NCBI GenBank assembly: GCA_014189435.1
Contig: CP050293.1
Location: 6,329,001 to 6,393,000 of the forward strand
Source: Mesorhizobium loti
GTDB lineage: Bacteria > Pseudomonadota > Alphaproteobacteria > Rhizobiales > Rhizobiaceae
DNA length: 64,000 nucleotides
Direction of reading: 5' to 3'
Of this stretch, positions 35,249 through 43,820 are shown piece by piece. The notes beneath the pieces were generated by a model that was given only the letters and a program-made list of their open reading frames with translations, was not told where the DNA came from and did no database searches. The stretch's first letter is position 1, and each line of letters starts with the position of its first letter. The position numbers and the translations under genes were made by a program.

Positions 35249-36415
35249 ATGCGCTACGACATCGTCATCGTCGGCGGGGCCATCGTCGGCTCCTCGGTTG
35301 CCTACTATCTGCGCGAGGAAGGGTTTTCCGGTTCGATCGCCTTGGTCGAGCGCGATCCGCAATTTGCGCATGCGGCAACGACGCTGTCCCTGGCCTCGAT
35401 CCGCCAGCAATTCTCGATCCCGGAAAACATCCGGCTGTCGCAGTTCACGCTAAAGCTGTTCCGGCGGCTGAAGGAAGAGTTCGGCACTGATGCCGATATC
35501 GGCTTTCGCGAAGGCGGCTATCTCATCCTTGCCGGCGAGAACGGCTTGCCGATCCTCAAGGCCAATCACGACGCGCAGATGGCCGAGGGCGCCGACATCG
35601 TGCTCGAGGACGCGGAGCAGCTGGTGCGCCGCTTCCCGTGGCTGTCGGCCGAGGGCATCACCGCCGGCGCCTATGGCCGCAGCGGCGAGGGCTGGTTCGA
35701 CGCGCATGCGATGCTGATGCTGTTCCGCAAGGCGCTGCGGCAGAAGAAAGTCGATTTCATCACCGCCGATGTCACCGGCATCGAGCGGCAGGGCGACCGT
35801 GTCAGCAGCGTCCGCCTCGACAATGGCGAGGTGCTGGAAGCCGGCACCGTGATCAACGCCGCCGGGCCGAATGCCGGCAAGGTCGCCGCCATGGCCGGGC
35901 TGGCGTTGCCGGTCGAGCCGCGCAAGCGCAACGTCTTCGTCTTCGAGGCGCGCGAGAAATACGCCGACATGCCGCTGCTGGTCGACCCCTCCGGTATCTA
36001 TGTGCGCCCGGAAGGCTCGGTCTACCTCACCGGCGGCGCGGAACCGGAAGAGGGCGACGGCCCGGCCGCCCTCGGGGATTTCGATGTCGACTGGCCGCTG
36101 TTCGAAGAGGTGATCTGGCCGGCGCTGGCAACCCGCATTCCAGCTTTTGAGGCGATCAAGCCGACCCGCGCCTGGGCTGGCCACTACGACTACAACACAC
36201 TGGACCAGAACGCGGTGATCGGACCGCATCCCGGGGTGCTAAACTTCATCTTCGCCAACGGATTCTCCGGCCACGGCCTGCAGCAGGCGCCGGCGGTGGG
36301 CAAGGCGCTGGCCGAGCTGATCGTGCATGGGGGTTATCGGACGGTGGATTGCTCGGCGTTTGGCTATGGGCGCGTCGCGGAAGGACGGGCGTTCCGGGAA
36401 TTGAATGTGATTTGA
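35249..36415 (+). CDS. DAO-family FAD-dependent oxidoreductase
   Basis: This 388-residue flavoprotein starts MRYDIVIVGGAIVGSSVAYY with the Rossmann GxGxxG-type loop. It contains a C-terminal FAD-binding segment (PHPGVLNFIFANGFSGHGLQ, QAPAVGKALAELIVHGGY) typical of the glycine/D-amino-acid oxidase (DadA/SoxB-like) group. ATG 35249 has a CGGAG site; GTG 35216 overlapping the kinase stop is an alternative. The substrate is an amine or amino acid by family and is not identifiable further. It is probably the last gene of the DUF4173 / two-component operon. Confidence 0.85.
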   Translation: MRYDIVIVGGAIVGSSVAYYLREEGFSGSIALVERDPQFAHAATTLSLASIRQQFSIPENIRLSQFTLKLFRRLKEEFGTDADIGFREGGYLILAGENGLPILKANHDAQMAEGADIVLEDAEQLVRRFPWLSAEGITAGAYGRSGEGWFDAHAMLMLFRKALRQKKVDFITADVTGIERQGDRVSSVRLDNGEVLEAGTVINAAGPNAGKVAAMAGLALPVEPRKRNVFVFEAREKYADMPLLVDPSGIYVRPEGSVYLTGGAEPEEGDGPAALGDFDVDWPLFEEVIWPALATRIPAFEAIKPTRAWAGHYDYNTLDQNAVIGPHPGVLNFIFANGFSGHGLQQAPAVGKALAELIVHGGYRTVDCSAFGYGRVAEGRAFRELNVI

Positions 36416-36455
36416 GGGGCTGGCGCGAAGGTTTCCTTTGAAGGCTGGCGGGACA

Positions 36456-36613
36456 GCGCCCCCCTCTGTCCTGCCGGACATCTCCCCCACATGGGGGAGA
36501 TCGGCCGTCACTTCGGCTTTAGCCAATCGCCAGCGTTGCAGGAATGAGCGGGCGGCCCAAGCTGCCAATCTCCCCCTCGTGGGGGAGATGCCCGGCAGGG
36601 CAGAGGGGGGCGC
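36456..36613. repeat. RIME-like palindromic element
   Basis: Arms GCGCCCCCCTCTGTCCTGCC and GGCAGAGGGGGGCGCC are joined to inner hairpins CTCCCCCACATGGGGGAG and CTCCCCCTCGTGGGGGAG. The loop contains TTTAGCCAATCGCCAGCGTT, which also occurs in the element at 56.6 kb despite different arms there. It lies between convergent genes. Confidence 0.8.
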
Positions 36614-36640
36614 CAAGGATCACCACCTTCGACCTACTGT

Positions 36641-37132
36641 CTAAGCTGCCGCTCGACTAGCTGCACTCAAATAAGCCTGCAGCCAGCCCAGCACCCGTCC
36701 CCAACCCTCGGCATGCTCGGTGGCCGCTTCGCTCAGCCCGGCAAAGCCGCCGTGGCAGATGGTGAGGCGCGTGCCGGTGGCGATCGGCTGCAGCAACCAG
36801 GCGACCGTCGTTTGCCGGCGGCCAAGCGTAGGATGGTCCCATGCATAGGCCCGCGTCTGCACGAGTCGGCGTGGCGCTTCGATCTCGAGGAATTCGCCGC
36901 TCGACGGCAGGTGTCTGCCGTTGGCCGTCCTGACGACAACTGTCCAGCGGCCGCCTACGCGAAGGTCGGCCGACCAGTCGACCATACGGTAGGTCCCGGC
37001 GGACCCCCACCATTGCTCGATCTCCTTGCTGACCAGCGCGCGGAAGATGCGTTCCGCGGGCGCTTCGATCTCGGCGGATGCCATGATCGTCTCGCCATTG
37101 GTCATGCTTTGCACCTTGGGAACGTGCATCAT
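36641..37132 (-). CDS. SRPBCC/AHSA1 domain protein
   Basis: This 163-residue START-like protein has ASAEIEAPAERIFRALVSKE, IEQWWGSAGTYRMVDWSADL, RVGGRWTVVV and a C-terminal amphipathic helix EHAEGWGRVLGWLQAYLSAA. ATG 37132 is set by GGAGG 5 bases upstream. It lies 43 bp downstream of a second SRPBCC gene that follows an ArsR regulator on the same strand, so the three form one operon. The ligand is unknown. Confidence 0.85.
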   Translation of the reverse strand: MMHVPKVQSMTNGETIMASAEIEAPAERIFRALVSKEIEQWWGSAGTYRMVDWSADLRVGGRWTVVVRTANGRHLPSSGEFLEIEAPRRLVQTRAYAWDHPTLGRRQTTVAWLLQPIATGTRLTICHGGFAGLSEAATEHAEGWGRVLGWLQAYLSAASRAAA

Positions 37133-37175
37133 GGACGCCTCCGGACAAAGTTTGTTTCGGTATCGAAATGATCCT

Positions 37176-37622
37176 TCATCCCTTGGACGGCGGGCGCTCA
37201 AAACCCTTGCCGCTTTCGAGCAGGCTTTTCAGGCTGGACAGCACCAGCGGCCAGCCCTTGGCGACGTTGCCGATCAGCCTGTGCGGGCCGTCTGCCTCAT
37301 GGGTGACGGCAAGCTTCATCAACTCGCCATCCTGCTCGATGGTGAAGGTGCAGCGTGTGTAGCCGTCTTCCCTGACCTCCGGCATCCATTCGTTGCGCCA
37401 TTTGATGACCAGGCGTTTGGGCGGATCGATCTCGAGGATCTCGCCGCTGTCGGCGACACTCCCGTCCGGGAACATCAGCTTCCAGCTGGAGCCGACTTTC
37501 CACTCGCTCACCTGATAGGAGCAAAGGAAGAACTGCCGGTTGAACTCCGGCTCGGTCAGCGCTTCCCAGAGTTTTTCGGGCGTGGTGCGGATGTAGGTCA
37601 CGTACACGAACTTGTTGCTCAT
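37176..37622 (-). CDS. SRPBCC/AHSA1 domain protein
   Basis: This 148-residue protein starts MSNKFVYVTYIRTTPEKLWE, ALTEPEFNRQFFLCSYQVSE, then DSGEILEIDPPKRLVIKWRN. This is the SRPBCC form usually paired with ArsR-type repressors. Its start overlaps the ArsR stop (TGATG), so the two are translationally coupled. The role is unknown; the family binds hydrophobic ligands or, in Aha1, Hsp90. Confidence 0.9.
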   Translation of the reverse strand: MSNKFVYVTYIRTTPEKLWEALTEPEFNRQFFLCSYQVSEWKVGSSWKLMFPDGSVADSGEILEIDPPKRLVIKWRNEWMPEVREDGYTRCTFTIEQDGELMKLAVTHEADGPHRLIGNVAKGWPLVLSSLKSLLESGKGFERPPSKG

Positions 37623-37939
37623 CAGTCTTCCCTTTCGAGGCGTTTCTTCAAATCGCCGAGGGCGGTCAGCCGCCCACGTTCGAATTTGCCGATCCAGCGG
37701 TCGGCGATCTCGTTGATGGGAACGGGGTTGAGGTAGTGCTCCTTCTCGCGCCCCTTGCGGATGGTGGTGACGAGGTTGGCCTCCTCAAGGATCGCCAAAT
37801 GCTTGGTCACCGCCTGGCGCGTCATCTCCATCTCGGCGCACAGCGCGTTCAGCGTCTGCCCGTTCCTGGCATGGAGACTGTCCAGCAACTGCCGGCGGGT
37901 CGGGTCGGCCAAGGCGCGAAAGACGGCATCCATGCTCAT
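37622..37939 (-). CDS. ArsR-family transcriptional regulator
   Basis: This winged-helix regulator of about 105 residues starts MSMDAVFRALADPTRRQLLD. It has the recognition-helix region MTRQAVTKHLAILEEANLVT and IRKGREKEHYLNPVPINEIA. No metal-binding Cys cluster is visible, as in ArsR proteins paired with SRPBCC genes. ATG 37939 is used; a TTG upstream would put the start inside the operator. A perfect palindrome lies immediately upstream, so autorepression of the three-gene operon is likely. Confidence 0.9.
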   Translation of the reverse strand: MSMDAVFRALADPTRRQLLDSLHARNGQTLNALCAEMEMTRQAVTKHLAILEEANLVTTIRKGREKEHYLNPVPINEIADRWIGKFERGRLTALGDLKKRLERED

Positions 37940-37948
37940 GGCTTTAAT

Positions 37949-37968
37949 ATGCAACCATTTGGTTGCAT
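37949..37968 (-). promoter_or_regulatory. Palindromic operator of the ArsR-SRPBCC operon
   Basis: The sequence ATGCAACCATTTGGTTGCAT is a near-perfect 20-bp palindrome (arms ATGCAACCA / TGGTTGCAT). It begins 9 bases upstream of the chosen ArsR start. Its position and symmetry fit an ArsR dimer site. Confidence 0.75.
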
Positions 37969-38015
37969 GTCAAGCGACCGAGGCCATCAGAAATGTCACG
38001 GCTTTGTGAGGAACG

Positions 38016-38441
38016 TCAGCCCTTGCGGCCGAACCAGAAGGCGTCGGGCATGTGCTTCATGCCGATGCGTTCGTAGAAGCCGACGGCGTCGGGCATGGAG
38101 ATCAGGCTGATGGCGACGGACGGGCCGAGTTGCCGGCGCGCCTCGTCCATCAGGCCCTTGCCGATGCCGAGGCCCTGCGCCGATTGGGAAACGGCGAGTT
38201 CGGAGATGTAGCAGACCCAGGAAAAGTCGGTCATCGCCCTGACAACGCCGATCAGCGGCTTGCCCTCGACGTCGAGACGCGCGGTCAGCACCAGATTGGC
38301 GCCCGACAGCATCGCCCGCAGGCGTGCTTCGTCATCGACCGGTCGTGTCTCGCCGAGGCCGGATTCGACCAGCACGCGACGGAATTCGCCGATGTCGAGC
38401 GCGGCCTCGCGTGCATAGAGGACGTGCGAATTTTCTGCCAT
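38016..38441 (-). CDS. GNAT family N-acetyltransferase
   Basis: This 141-residue GNAT protein has [20 protein letters not shown], the acetyl-CoA site [20 protein letters not shown] and a C-terminal [20 protein letters not shown]. It is a single domain with no signal. It is divergent from leuD, with 128 bp between the starts. The substrate is unknown. Confidence 0.85.
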   Translation of the reverse strand: MAENSHVLYAREAALDIGEFRRVLVESGLGETRPVDDEARLRAMLSGANLVLTARLDVEGKPLIGVVRAMTDFSWVCYISELAVSQSAQGLGIGKGLMDEARRQLGPSVAISLISMPDAVGFYERIGMKHMPDAFWFGRKG

Positions 38442-38569
38442 GGCCGCCAGACTGCACCATCGGGCCGGCTTGTGCCACCGTGCACAAACAGTTGCCTTTT
38501 ATTTGCCGCCGGCTTTGTGTAAACCGGGCCTCAGCAAATTCCCCCGCAACGAAAACACGGGCAAAAGCC

Positions 38570-39175
38570 ATGGAAAAATTCACCAAGCTCACCGGCGTCG
38601 CCGCTCCGATGCCGATCGTCAATGTCGACACCGACATGATCATCCCCAAGGATTATCTCAAGACGATCAAGCGCACCGGGCTCGGCACCGGCCTGTTCGC
38701 CGAAATGCGCTACAAGGACGACGGTTCGGAAAACCCGGATTTCGTGCTCAACAAGCCGGCCTACCGCAAGGCGCAGATCCTGGTCGCCGGCGACAATTTC
38801 GGCTGCGGTTCATCGCGCGAACACGCGCCGTGGGCGCTGCTCGACTTCGGCATCCGCTGCGTCATCTCGACCTCATTCGCCGACATTTTCTACAACAACT
38901 GCTTCAAGAACGGCATCCTGCCGATCACCGTCAGCCCCGAGGATCTCGAGAAGCTGATGGACGACGCCTCGCGCGGCTCCAACGCCACGGTGTCGGTCGA
39001 TCTCGAAGCCAAGGAAATCCGCGGTCCCGACGGCGGCGTCGTCACATTCGACCTCGACGACTTCAAGCGGCACTGCCTGCTCAACGGGCTCGACGATATC
39101 GGCCTGACCATGGAGAAGGCCGGCGCCATCGCTTCGTTCGAGAAGCGCAACGCCGAACAGCGCCCCTGGGCCTGA
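38570..39175 (+). CDS. leuD: 3-isopropylmalate dehydratase small subunit
   Basis: This 201-residue swivel domain has [60 protein letters not shown] and [20 protein letters not shown]. With the large subunit LeuC, not in this window, it isomerises 2-isopropylmalate to 3-isopropylmalate in leucine synthesis. Its length is normal for the bacterial LeuD class. leuB is 2.3 kb downstream on the same strand with unrelated genes in between, so they are not one compact operon. Confidence 0.95.
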   Translation: MEKFTKLTGVAAPMPIVNVDTDMIIPKDYLKTIKRTGLGTGLFAEMRYKDDGSENPDFVLNKPAYRKAQILVAGDNFGCGSSREHAPWALLDFGIRCVISTSFADIFYNNCFKNGILPITVSPEDLEKLMDDASRGSNATVSVDLEAKEIRGPDGGVVTFDLDDFKRHCLLNGLDDIGLTMEKAGAIASFEKRNAEQRPWA

Positions 39176-39198
39176 GCGGCGCGCTCGGGACAGACAGG

Positions 39199-39219
39199 CC
39201 CGGCCGCTTTCAGGCCGGG
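39199..39219 (+). terminator. Weak hairpin after leuD
   Basis: Stem CCCGGCC / GGCCGGG with a 7-base loop, followed only by TTCG. It may be an attenuated or Rho-assisted terminator. Confidence 0.35.
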
Positions 39220-39247
39220 TTCGTGGCGACTGAGTGGAGGGACAGAC

Positions 39248-40171
39248 ATGACTCGTTCGCTTCTTGCCGGCACTTGCGGGCTGACGCTTCTTCTGATGAC
39301 TGCCGCTTTGAGCCATGCCCAGACGCAGACGCCCGCCGCGCCGCCTGCGGTGGAAAAGCCTGCCGCCGACCAGGGCACGGACGCCGCCGACGCTACCGAT
39401 GACGACAAGCAGGCGCCTGTACCCTTCGAGGACGGCACGCTGACCATCACCCAACCGGAACAGGACGGCGAGAAGGTGCTTGCCTATGACGGCAAGCAGC
39501 TGGCCACCAACTATGACGTCTTCTTCGACAGAATAGTCGAGGTCGGCGGCGTCAAGGTGGCGCTGTTCGATGTCGGCGATGGCGGCAATCAGTGCGGGCC
39601 GGCGACGGTGATCGTCTGGAAGCCGGAAGGCGGCACCATCCAGAGCACCACCGTCGAGCAGGACGATTGCGGCGCACCGCCTTCAGCGGTGTCCGACAAC
39701 GCCATCTATTTCGTGCCCTATCTGTTGCCGGGGGATCAGAAGCCGGCTTTGCAGTGGTCGCCGACCGACGGGCTGACGATTTCGGGCAATCTGAGCTACA
39801 TGCCGGAACCCGGCACGGACTGGAAAGACATCGATCCGGAAAAGTACCAGAACATCATCGACGCCTTCCACAACGAGGCTGTCTACAGGCTAGCTGAGTC
39901 GCTGCTCGGCAAGGACATGCCCGACATGGCGACCAGCCTGCTGGTCGGCGGCGGCACGGAAAAGACCGCTTCGGGCGCCTTCTACGCCAGCGGCTGCGTG
40001 CCGCATGACTGCGGCGGCAATGACGGCTTCATGGCGGTCGACCCGGCCCAGCACAAGCTCTACTTCGCCCGCCGCGGCGACAAGCCCGAGCCAGATGCCT
40101 GGCCGGCGGTGGCGACATGGCCGGCCGATGTGAAGGAGGCGCTGGACAAGGCGCTGGGGGCGGCGAATTAG
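39248..40171 (+). CDS. Exported protein of unknown function
   Basis: This 307-residue protein has a clear signal peptide (LLAGTCGLTLLLMTAALSHA, cleavage near AQT) and an acidic Ala/Pro-rich linker to about residue 60. A globular domain of about 240 residues follows, containing DVFFDRIVEVGGVKVALFDV, GNQCGPATVIVW and ASGCVPHDCGGNDGFMAVD. The four mature-region cysteines could form disulfides in the periplasm. I do not recognise the family. It lies between leuD and a repeat element, 72 bp after leuD, with its own ribosome site (GGAGGG). Confidence 0.8.
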   Translation: MTRSLLAGTCGLTLLLMTAALSHAQTQTPAAPPAVEKPAADQGTDAADATDDDKQAPVPFEDGTLTITQPEQDGEKVLAYDGKQLATNYDVFFDRIVEVGGVKVALFDVGDGGNQCGPATVIVWKPEGGTIQSTTVEQDDCGAPPSAVSDNAIYFVPYLLPGDQKPALQWSPTDGLTISGNLSYMPEPGTDWKDIDPEKYQNIIDAFHNEAVYRLAESLLGKDMPDMATSLLVGGGTEKTASGAFYASGCVPHDCGGNDGFMAVDPAQHKLYFARRGDKPEPDAWPAVATWPADVKEALDKALGAAN

Positions 40172-40200
40172 CCTTTTCGCGCGCCGCGGTGGCCACCACG

Positions 40201-40363
40201 CCTTCGTCATCCTCGGGCTTGACCCGAGGATCCATGCCGTGATCGCGGTCACAGGGCGCGGCGGGGCAGAATTCTGAACCGCTGCAACGCCTTGAAGTCG
40301 CGGCATGGATCCTATGGTCTGCGCCGCGTCGCTTCGCTCCTTGCTTCGCCATAGGATGACGAT
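40201..40363. repeat. Intergenic palindromic repeat, CTTCGTCATCC/GGATCCATGCCG family, copy 2
   Basis: Arms CTTCGTCATCCTCGGG and ATAGGATGACGATG, with inner arms GGATCCATGCCGTGAT and GCGGCATGGATCC. The left half carries the short palindrome CCTCGGGCTTGACCCGAGG. It is related to copies at 29.1, 51.3 and 59.8 kb. Confidence 0.8.
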
Positions 40364-40490
40364 GAGAGGGATGCTCTGGCTAATCTCCGAGGTTGCGCTT
40401 GCCACATGGTGACAACTGTCATTCCCGTCTGGCCCATGGCCGGATCAACACCTTCCCTGCAAGATGACCACCACTCTGCGAGGGACACCC

Positions 40491-40874
40491 ATGCGTAAAC
40501 TCATCTCCACCGGCTCGCCGTTCGAAAAGACCGCCGGCTATTCGCGTGCCGTGGTGCAGGGCGATTGGTGTTTCGTCTCCGGCACCACCGGCTACGACTA
40601 TGCGACGATGACGATGCCGGAGACGGTGGAAGCGCAGACGCGCAATTGCCTGGCGACGATTTCCAAGGCGTTGAAGGACGGCGGCTTCGAAATGGCCGAC
40701 GTGGTGCGGGCGCATTACTACATCACCGACCAGGCCTTCGTGGATATCGTCTTCCCGATCCTCGGCGAGACGTTCGGCGACATCAGGCCGGCGGCGACGA
40801 TGATCGTCTGCCAGCTCAACAGACCGGAAATGAAGATCGAGATCGAAGTCACGGCGCTGCGGCGCACGGCGTGA
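40491..40874 (+). CDS. RidA (YjgF/Rid) family protein
   Basis: This 127-residue Rid-family protein has STGSPFEKTAGYSRAVVQGD, WCFVSGTTGYDYATM, EAQTRNCLATISKALKDGGF and EMADVVRAHYYITD. It lacks the catalytic Arg in the exact RidA context (the C-terminal segment reads LNRPEMKIEIEVTALRR). It is therefore better called a Rid-superfamily member than a confirmed enamine/imine deaminase. ATG 40491 follows GCGAGGG. A VOC-fold gene starts 14 bp downstream and is probably co-transcribed. Confidence 0.85.
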   Translation: MRKLISTGSPFEKTAGYSRAVVQGDWCFVSGTTGYDYATMTMPETVEAQTRNCLATISKALKDGGFEMADVVRAHYYITDQAFVDIVFPILGETFGDIRPAATMIVCQLNRPEMKIEIEVTALRRTA

Positions 40875-40888
40875 AAGGCGGGCCGACG

Positions 40889-41239
40889 ATGAAAGTCCAA
40901 CGCATCGTTGCCAACATCGAGACATCGGATGTCGCGGCGGCGAAGCGCTTCTACCAGGACGTGCTCGGCCTCGATGTGCTGATGGATTTTGGCTGGATCG
41001 CCACCTACGGCTCGCAAGCCAAGATGGATGTCCAGGTCAGCTTCATGGCGCAAGGCGGCTCCGGCACGCCGGTGCCCGACCTCTCCATCGAAGTCGATGA
41101 TGTCGATGCGGCGCTTGACGCCATGAAGGCCGCCGGCTTCGCCATCGAATACGGACCGGCCGACGAGCCCTGGGGCGTGCGCCGCTTCTATGTGCGCGAT
41201 CCGTTCGGCCGGCTGGTCAACATTCTTTCGCATCGGTGA
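40889..41239 (+). CDS. VOC family (glyoxalase/bleomycin-resistance fold) protein
   Basis: This 116-residue protein has two beta-alpha-beta-beta-beta halves: MKVQRIVANIETSDVAAAKR, FYQDVLGLDVLMDFGWIATY, then DLSIEVDDVDAALDAMKAAG and VRRFYVRDPFGRLVNILSHR. It is a single VOC domain, probably active as a dimer. Enzyme and ligand cannot be named from the sequence. It is coupled to the Rid gene upstream. Confidence 0.85.
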   Translation: MKVQRIVANIETSDVAAAKRFYQDVLGLDVLMDFGWIATYGSQAKMDVQVSFMAQGGSGTPVPDLSIEVDDVDAALDAMKAAGFAIEYGPADEPWGVRRFYVRDPFGRLVNILSHR

Positions 41240-41252
41240 TGGTTTAGCCTGG

Positions 41253-41390
41253 ATTCCTCGCCCCCACGAAAGTGGGGGAGAGGTGGCTCGGCGAAGCCGA
41301 GACGGAGAGGGGGACCGTGCTCTACGAAGGCCCCCTCTCCGGCCGCTTCGCGGCCACCTCTCCCCCGCCTTTGGCGGGGGCGAGGAACCC
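41253..41390. repeat. Palindromic element, CCTCGCCCCC...GGGGGCGAGG type
   Basis: Outer arms CCTCGCCCCCACGAAAGTGG and CGCCTTTGGCGGGGGCGAGG, with inner arms GAGGTGGCTCGGCGAAGCC and GGCCGCTTCGCGGCCACCTC. A central AGAGGGGGACCG...GGCCCCCTCT stem completes it. It is intergenic before leuB and similar in layout to the RIME-like elements but different in sequence. Confidence 0.75.
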
Positions 41391-41527
41391 AGGTTCTGAG
41401 AGGCCTGGCGCGGCGGCATGCGGCATAGCTACACCTGTTCTGCGCCGCAGCGCTCTTCCTCCCCTTGCATGCAACTCGCTTGGCGTTTAGCAAAGCGCCG
41501 GTTCAATTCTTTCCAGGACGGTTTTCC

Positions 41528-42631
41528 ATGGCAACGAAGCATCTTTTCCTGCTCCCCGGCGACGGCATCGGTCCGGAGGCCATGGCCGAGGTCAAGAAAC
41601 TGATATCAGCCATGAACGACAAGCTCGGCAGCGGTTTTACCACCGAGGACGGGCTGGTCGGTGGTTGCGCCTATGACGCGCATGGCGCGGCGATCTCCGA
41701 TGCCGACATGGAAAAGGCGATGGCGGCCGACGCGGTGCTGTTCGGTGCCGTCGGCGGTCCGAAATGGGATGCGGTGCCCTATGAGGTTCGCCCTGAAGCC
41801 GGCCTGCTGCGCCTGCGCAAGGACATGGAGCTGTTTGCCAATCTTCGTCCGGCCATCTGCTATCCGGCGCTGGCGGCGTCCTCCTCGCTCAAGCAGGAGG
41901 TGGTCGAAGGCCTCGACATCCTCATCGTGCGCGAGCTGACCGGCGGCGTCTATTTCGGCGAGCCCAAGCAGATCATCGATCTCGGCAACGGCCAGAAGCG
42001 CGGCATCGACACGCAGGTCTACGACACGTTCGAGATCGAGCGCATTTCCGGCGTCGCCTTCGAGCTGGCGCGCACGCGCAAGAACCACGTCACCTCGATG
42101 GAAAAGCGCAATGTGATGAAGTCGGGCGTGCTGTGGAACGAGGTCGTCACCCAGACCCACAAGGCGCGTTATTCAGACGTCAAGCTCGACCACATGCTGG
42201 CCGATGCCGGCGGCATGCAGCTGGTGCGCTGGCCAAAACAGTTCGACGTCATCGTCACCGACAATCTGTTCGGCGACATGCTGTCCGACATCGCCGCCAT
42301 GCTGACCGGCTCGATCGGCATGCTGCCGTCGGCCTCGCTTGGCGCGCCTGACGTGAAGACCAAGAAGCGCAAGGCGCTCTACGAGCCGGTGCACGGCTCG
42401 GCGCCCGACATTGCCGGCAAGGGCATCGCCAACCCGATCGCCATGATCGCGTCCTTCGCCATGTGCCTGCGCTATTCCTTCGGCATGGTCGATGAAGCCG
42501 ACCGTGTCGAAGGCGCGATCGCCGCCGTGCTCGACGCAGGCCTGCGCACCAAGGATATTTTCTCTCCCGGCATGACCGAGGTCGGCACGGTCGAGATGGG
42601 CGACGCGATCATCGCCAGGTTCCTGGGCTGA
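41528..42631 (+). CDS. leuB: 3-isopropylmalate dehydrogenase
   Basis: This 367-residue enzyme starts [20 protein letters not shown] and has [77 protein letters not shown] and [20 protein letters not shown]. It oxidises and decarboxylates 3-isopropylmalate with NAD+ in leucine synthesis. The length is typical. ATG 41528 is preceded by CCAGGACGG. A GNAT gene starts 5 bp after the stop. Confidence 0.95.
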   Translation: MATKHLFLLPGDGIGPEAMAEVKKLISAMNDKLGSGFTTEDGLVGGCAYDAHGAAISDADMEKAMAADAVLFGAVGGPKWDAVPYEVRPEAGLLRLRKDMELFANLRPAICYPALAASSSLKQEVVEGLDILIVRELTGGVYFGEPKQIIDLGNGQKRGIDTQVYDTFEIERISGVAFELARTRKNHVTSMEKRNVMKSGVLWNEVVTQTHKARYSDVKLDHMLADAGGMQLVRWPKQFDVIVTDNLFGDMLSDIAAMLTGSIGMLPSASLGAPDVKTKKRKALYEPVHGSAPDIAGKGIANPIAMIASFAMCLRYSFGMVDEADRVEGAIAAVLDAGLRTKDIFSPGMTEVGTVEMGDAIIARFLG

Positions 42632-42636
42632 TCCCC

Positions 42637-43119
42637 ATGGCGGTCGACGTCCGCTGGGCGACGATCGATGACGCCGCGGCACTGGCGGCCATATTGTGCG
42701 AGATGGCGAAGCATTACCGGCAGCCGCCTCTCGATGTCGACCGGGCCCTGTCTGCTGCACGCAAATGGCTTGGCGAGGAAAGCCCGGCCTATCCGCATTT
42801 CGGGCTCGCCTTCGTCGACGGCGAGGTCAGCGGCCTGGCGTCGGTGGCGATCGCGCATCCAGGCATCGATCTTGAGCGGCTGCTGTTCCTGAAAGACCTG
42901 TTCGTCTGCGAGAAGGCTCGCAACGCCGGCGTCGGCCGGGCGCTGATCGGCTTTCTCGCCGATCATTGCTTGCGCGAAGGCATCGGTCGCATCGACCTGA
43001 CCACCGAGGACTGGAACGAGGGCGCACTGCGCTTCTACGATCGGCTTGGCGCCGAGCGCCACGGCCAGAAGGTCTTCCTCAGGCTTTCAGGCGAGGCGCT
43101 GAAGGCGGCTAAACCCTGA
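42637..43119 (+). CDS. GNAT family N-acetyltransferase
   Basis: This 160-residue GNAT protein has DVRWATIDDAAALAAILCEM, YPHFGLAFVDGEVSGLASVA, LKDLFVCEKARNAGVGRALI (acetyl-CoA loop) and TEDWNEGALRFYDRLGAERH. The 5-bp gap after leuB suggests co-transcription. Its 3' end overlaps the convergent DUF805 gene by 11 bp. The substrate is unknown. Confidence 0.85.
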   Translation: MAVDVRWATIDDAAALAAILCEMAKHYRQPPLDVDRALSAARKWLGEESPAYPHFGLAFVDGEVSGLASVAIAHPGIDLERLLFLKDLFVCEKARNAGVGRALIGFLADHCLREGIGRIDLTTEDWNEGALRFYDRLGAERHGQKVFLRLSGEALKAAKP

Positions 43120-43750
43120 CGCCCGCCGGCATCCGCCCCCAGGGATTTTCGCCCAGCTGAGACGGCGCAAGCCCCAAGACCAGCAAGGCCACCCCGCCGA
43201 TAACCGGAATGAAGCTGAGCAAGACAAACCAGCCGCTCAGGCCGACATCGTGCAAACGCCGCACGGTAAGCGCGATCCATGGCAGGCCGAATGCCAAGAC
43301 GAAGACAGCGGCGGGTAGGTATCCGATCGACGTCCTACCCGCATTGATGCCGAAGCCGTTGATGGCCAAATTGACGAGTATCCCGAAGCCAAGAAGCGCC
43401 ATCAGCACAAGATTAAAGCATAGCCAAAAGGCCCAGAATTCCTTGCGGCGGGCGCGTCCTTTGAAATTGAAATAGTTCACGCTCACCGTGTTCCGGAAGT
43501 ATGCCCACAGTCCCGTGGAACGAGTGGGCTGGTTTTCGGCGGTACGGCCGGGGGGTGACGAGGTCGTCGAATTCACGGCGACGATATTGTGCGCCGTGCC
43601 GTCATCCGGCTGGAATTCGACGAGGGCACCGCTGACGAGGGCCGCCCCTTGGGTCACATCGTTACGGACGAAGAAGTAACGCTTGCCGTCAACTCCATTG
43701 ATGTAGCCGTAGTCCTGATCCTTGTCGTAGTGAAGCACCGCGCCCCGCAT
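43109..43750 (-). CDS. Cold-shock-like domain fused to DUF805 membrane domain (copy 1)
   Basis: This 213-residue fusion has residues 1-65 resembling a cold-shock/OB fold (MRGAVLHYDKDQDYGYINGV, RYFFVRNDV, ALVEFQPDDGTAHNIVAV). A linker follows, then DUF805 with VNYFNFKGRARRKEFWAFWL, four hydrophobic segments and ALTVRRLHDVGLSGW. ATG 43750 aligns with the paralogue upstream and has a GGGGG ribosome site. The two copies share architecture and the C-terminal motif P-x-GVRV. The cytosolic OB fold would be tethered to the inner membrane. Confidence 0.85.
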   Translation of the reverse strand: MRGAVLHYDKDQDYGYINGVDGKRYFFVRNDVTQGAALVSGALVEFQPDDGTAHNIVAVNSTTSSPPGRTAENQPTRSTGLWAYFRNTVSVNYFNFKGRARRKEFWAFWLCFNLVLMALLGFGILVNLAINGFGINAGRTSIGYLPAAVFVLAFGLPWIALTVRRLHDVGLSGWFVLLSFIPVIGGVALLVLGLAPSQLGENPWGRMPAGVRV

Positions 43751-43820
43751 GCGTACCCCCATCTATGCTGCGATGGGAATACTACCCAGGGTTGCCAGCG
43801 ATTGCAACATGCACGTCAGA

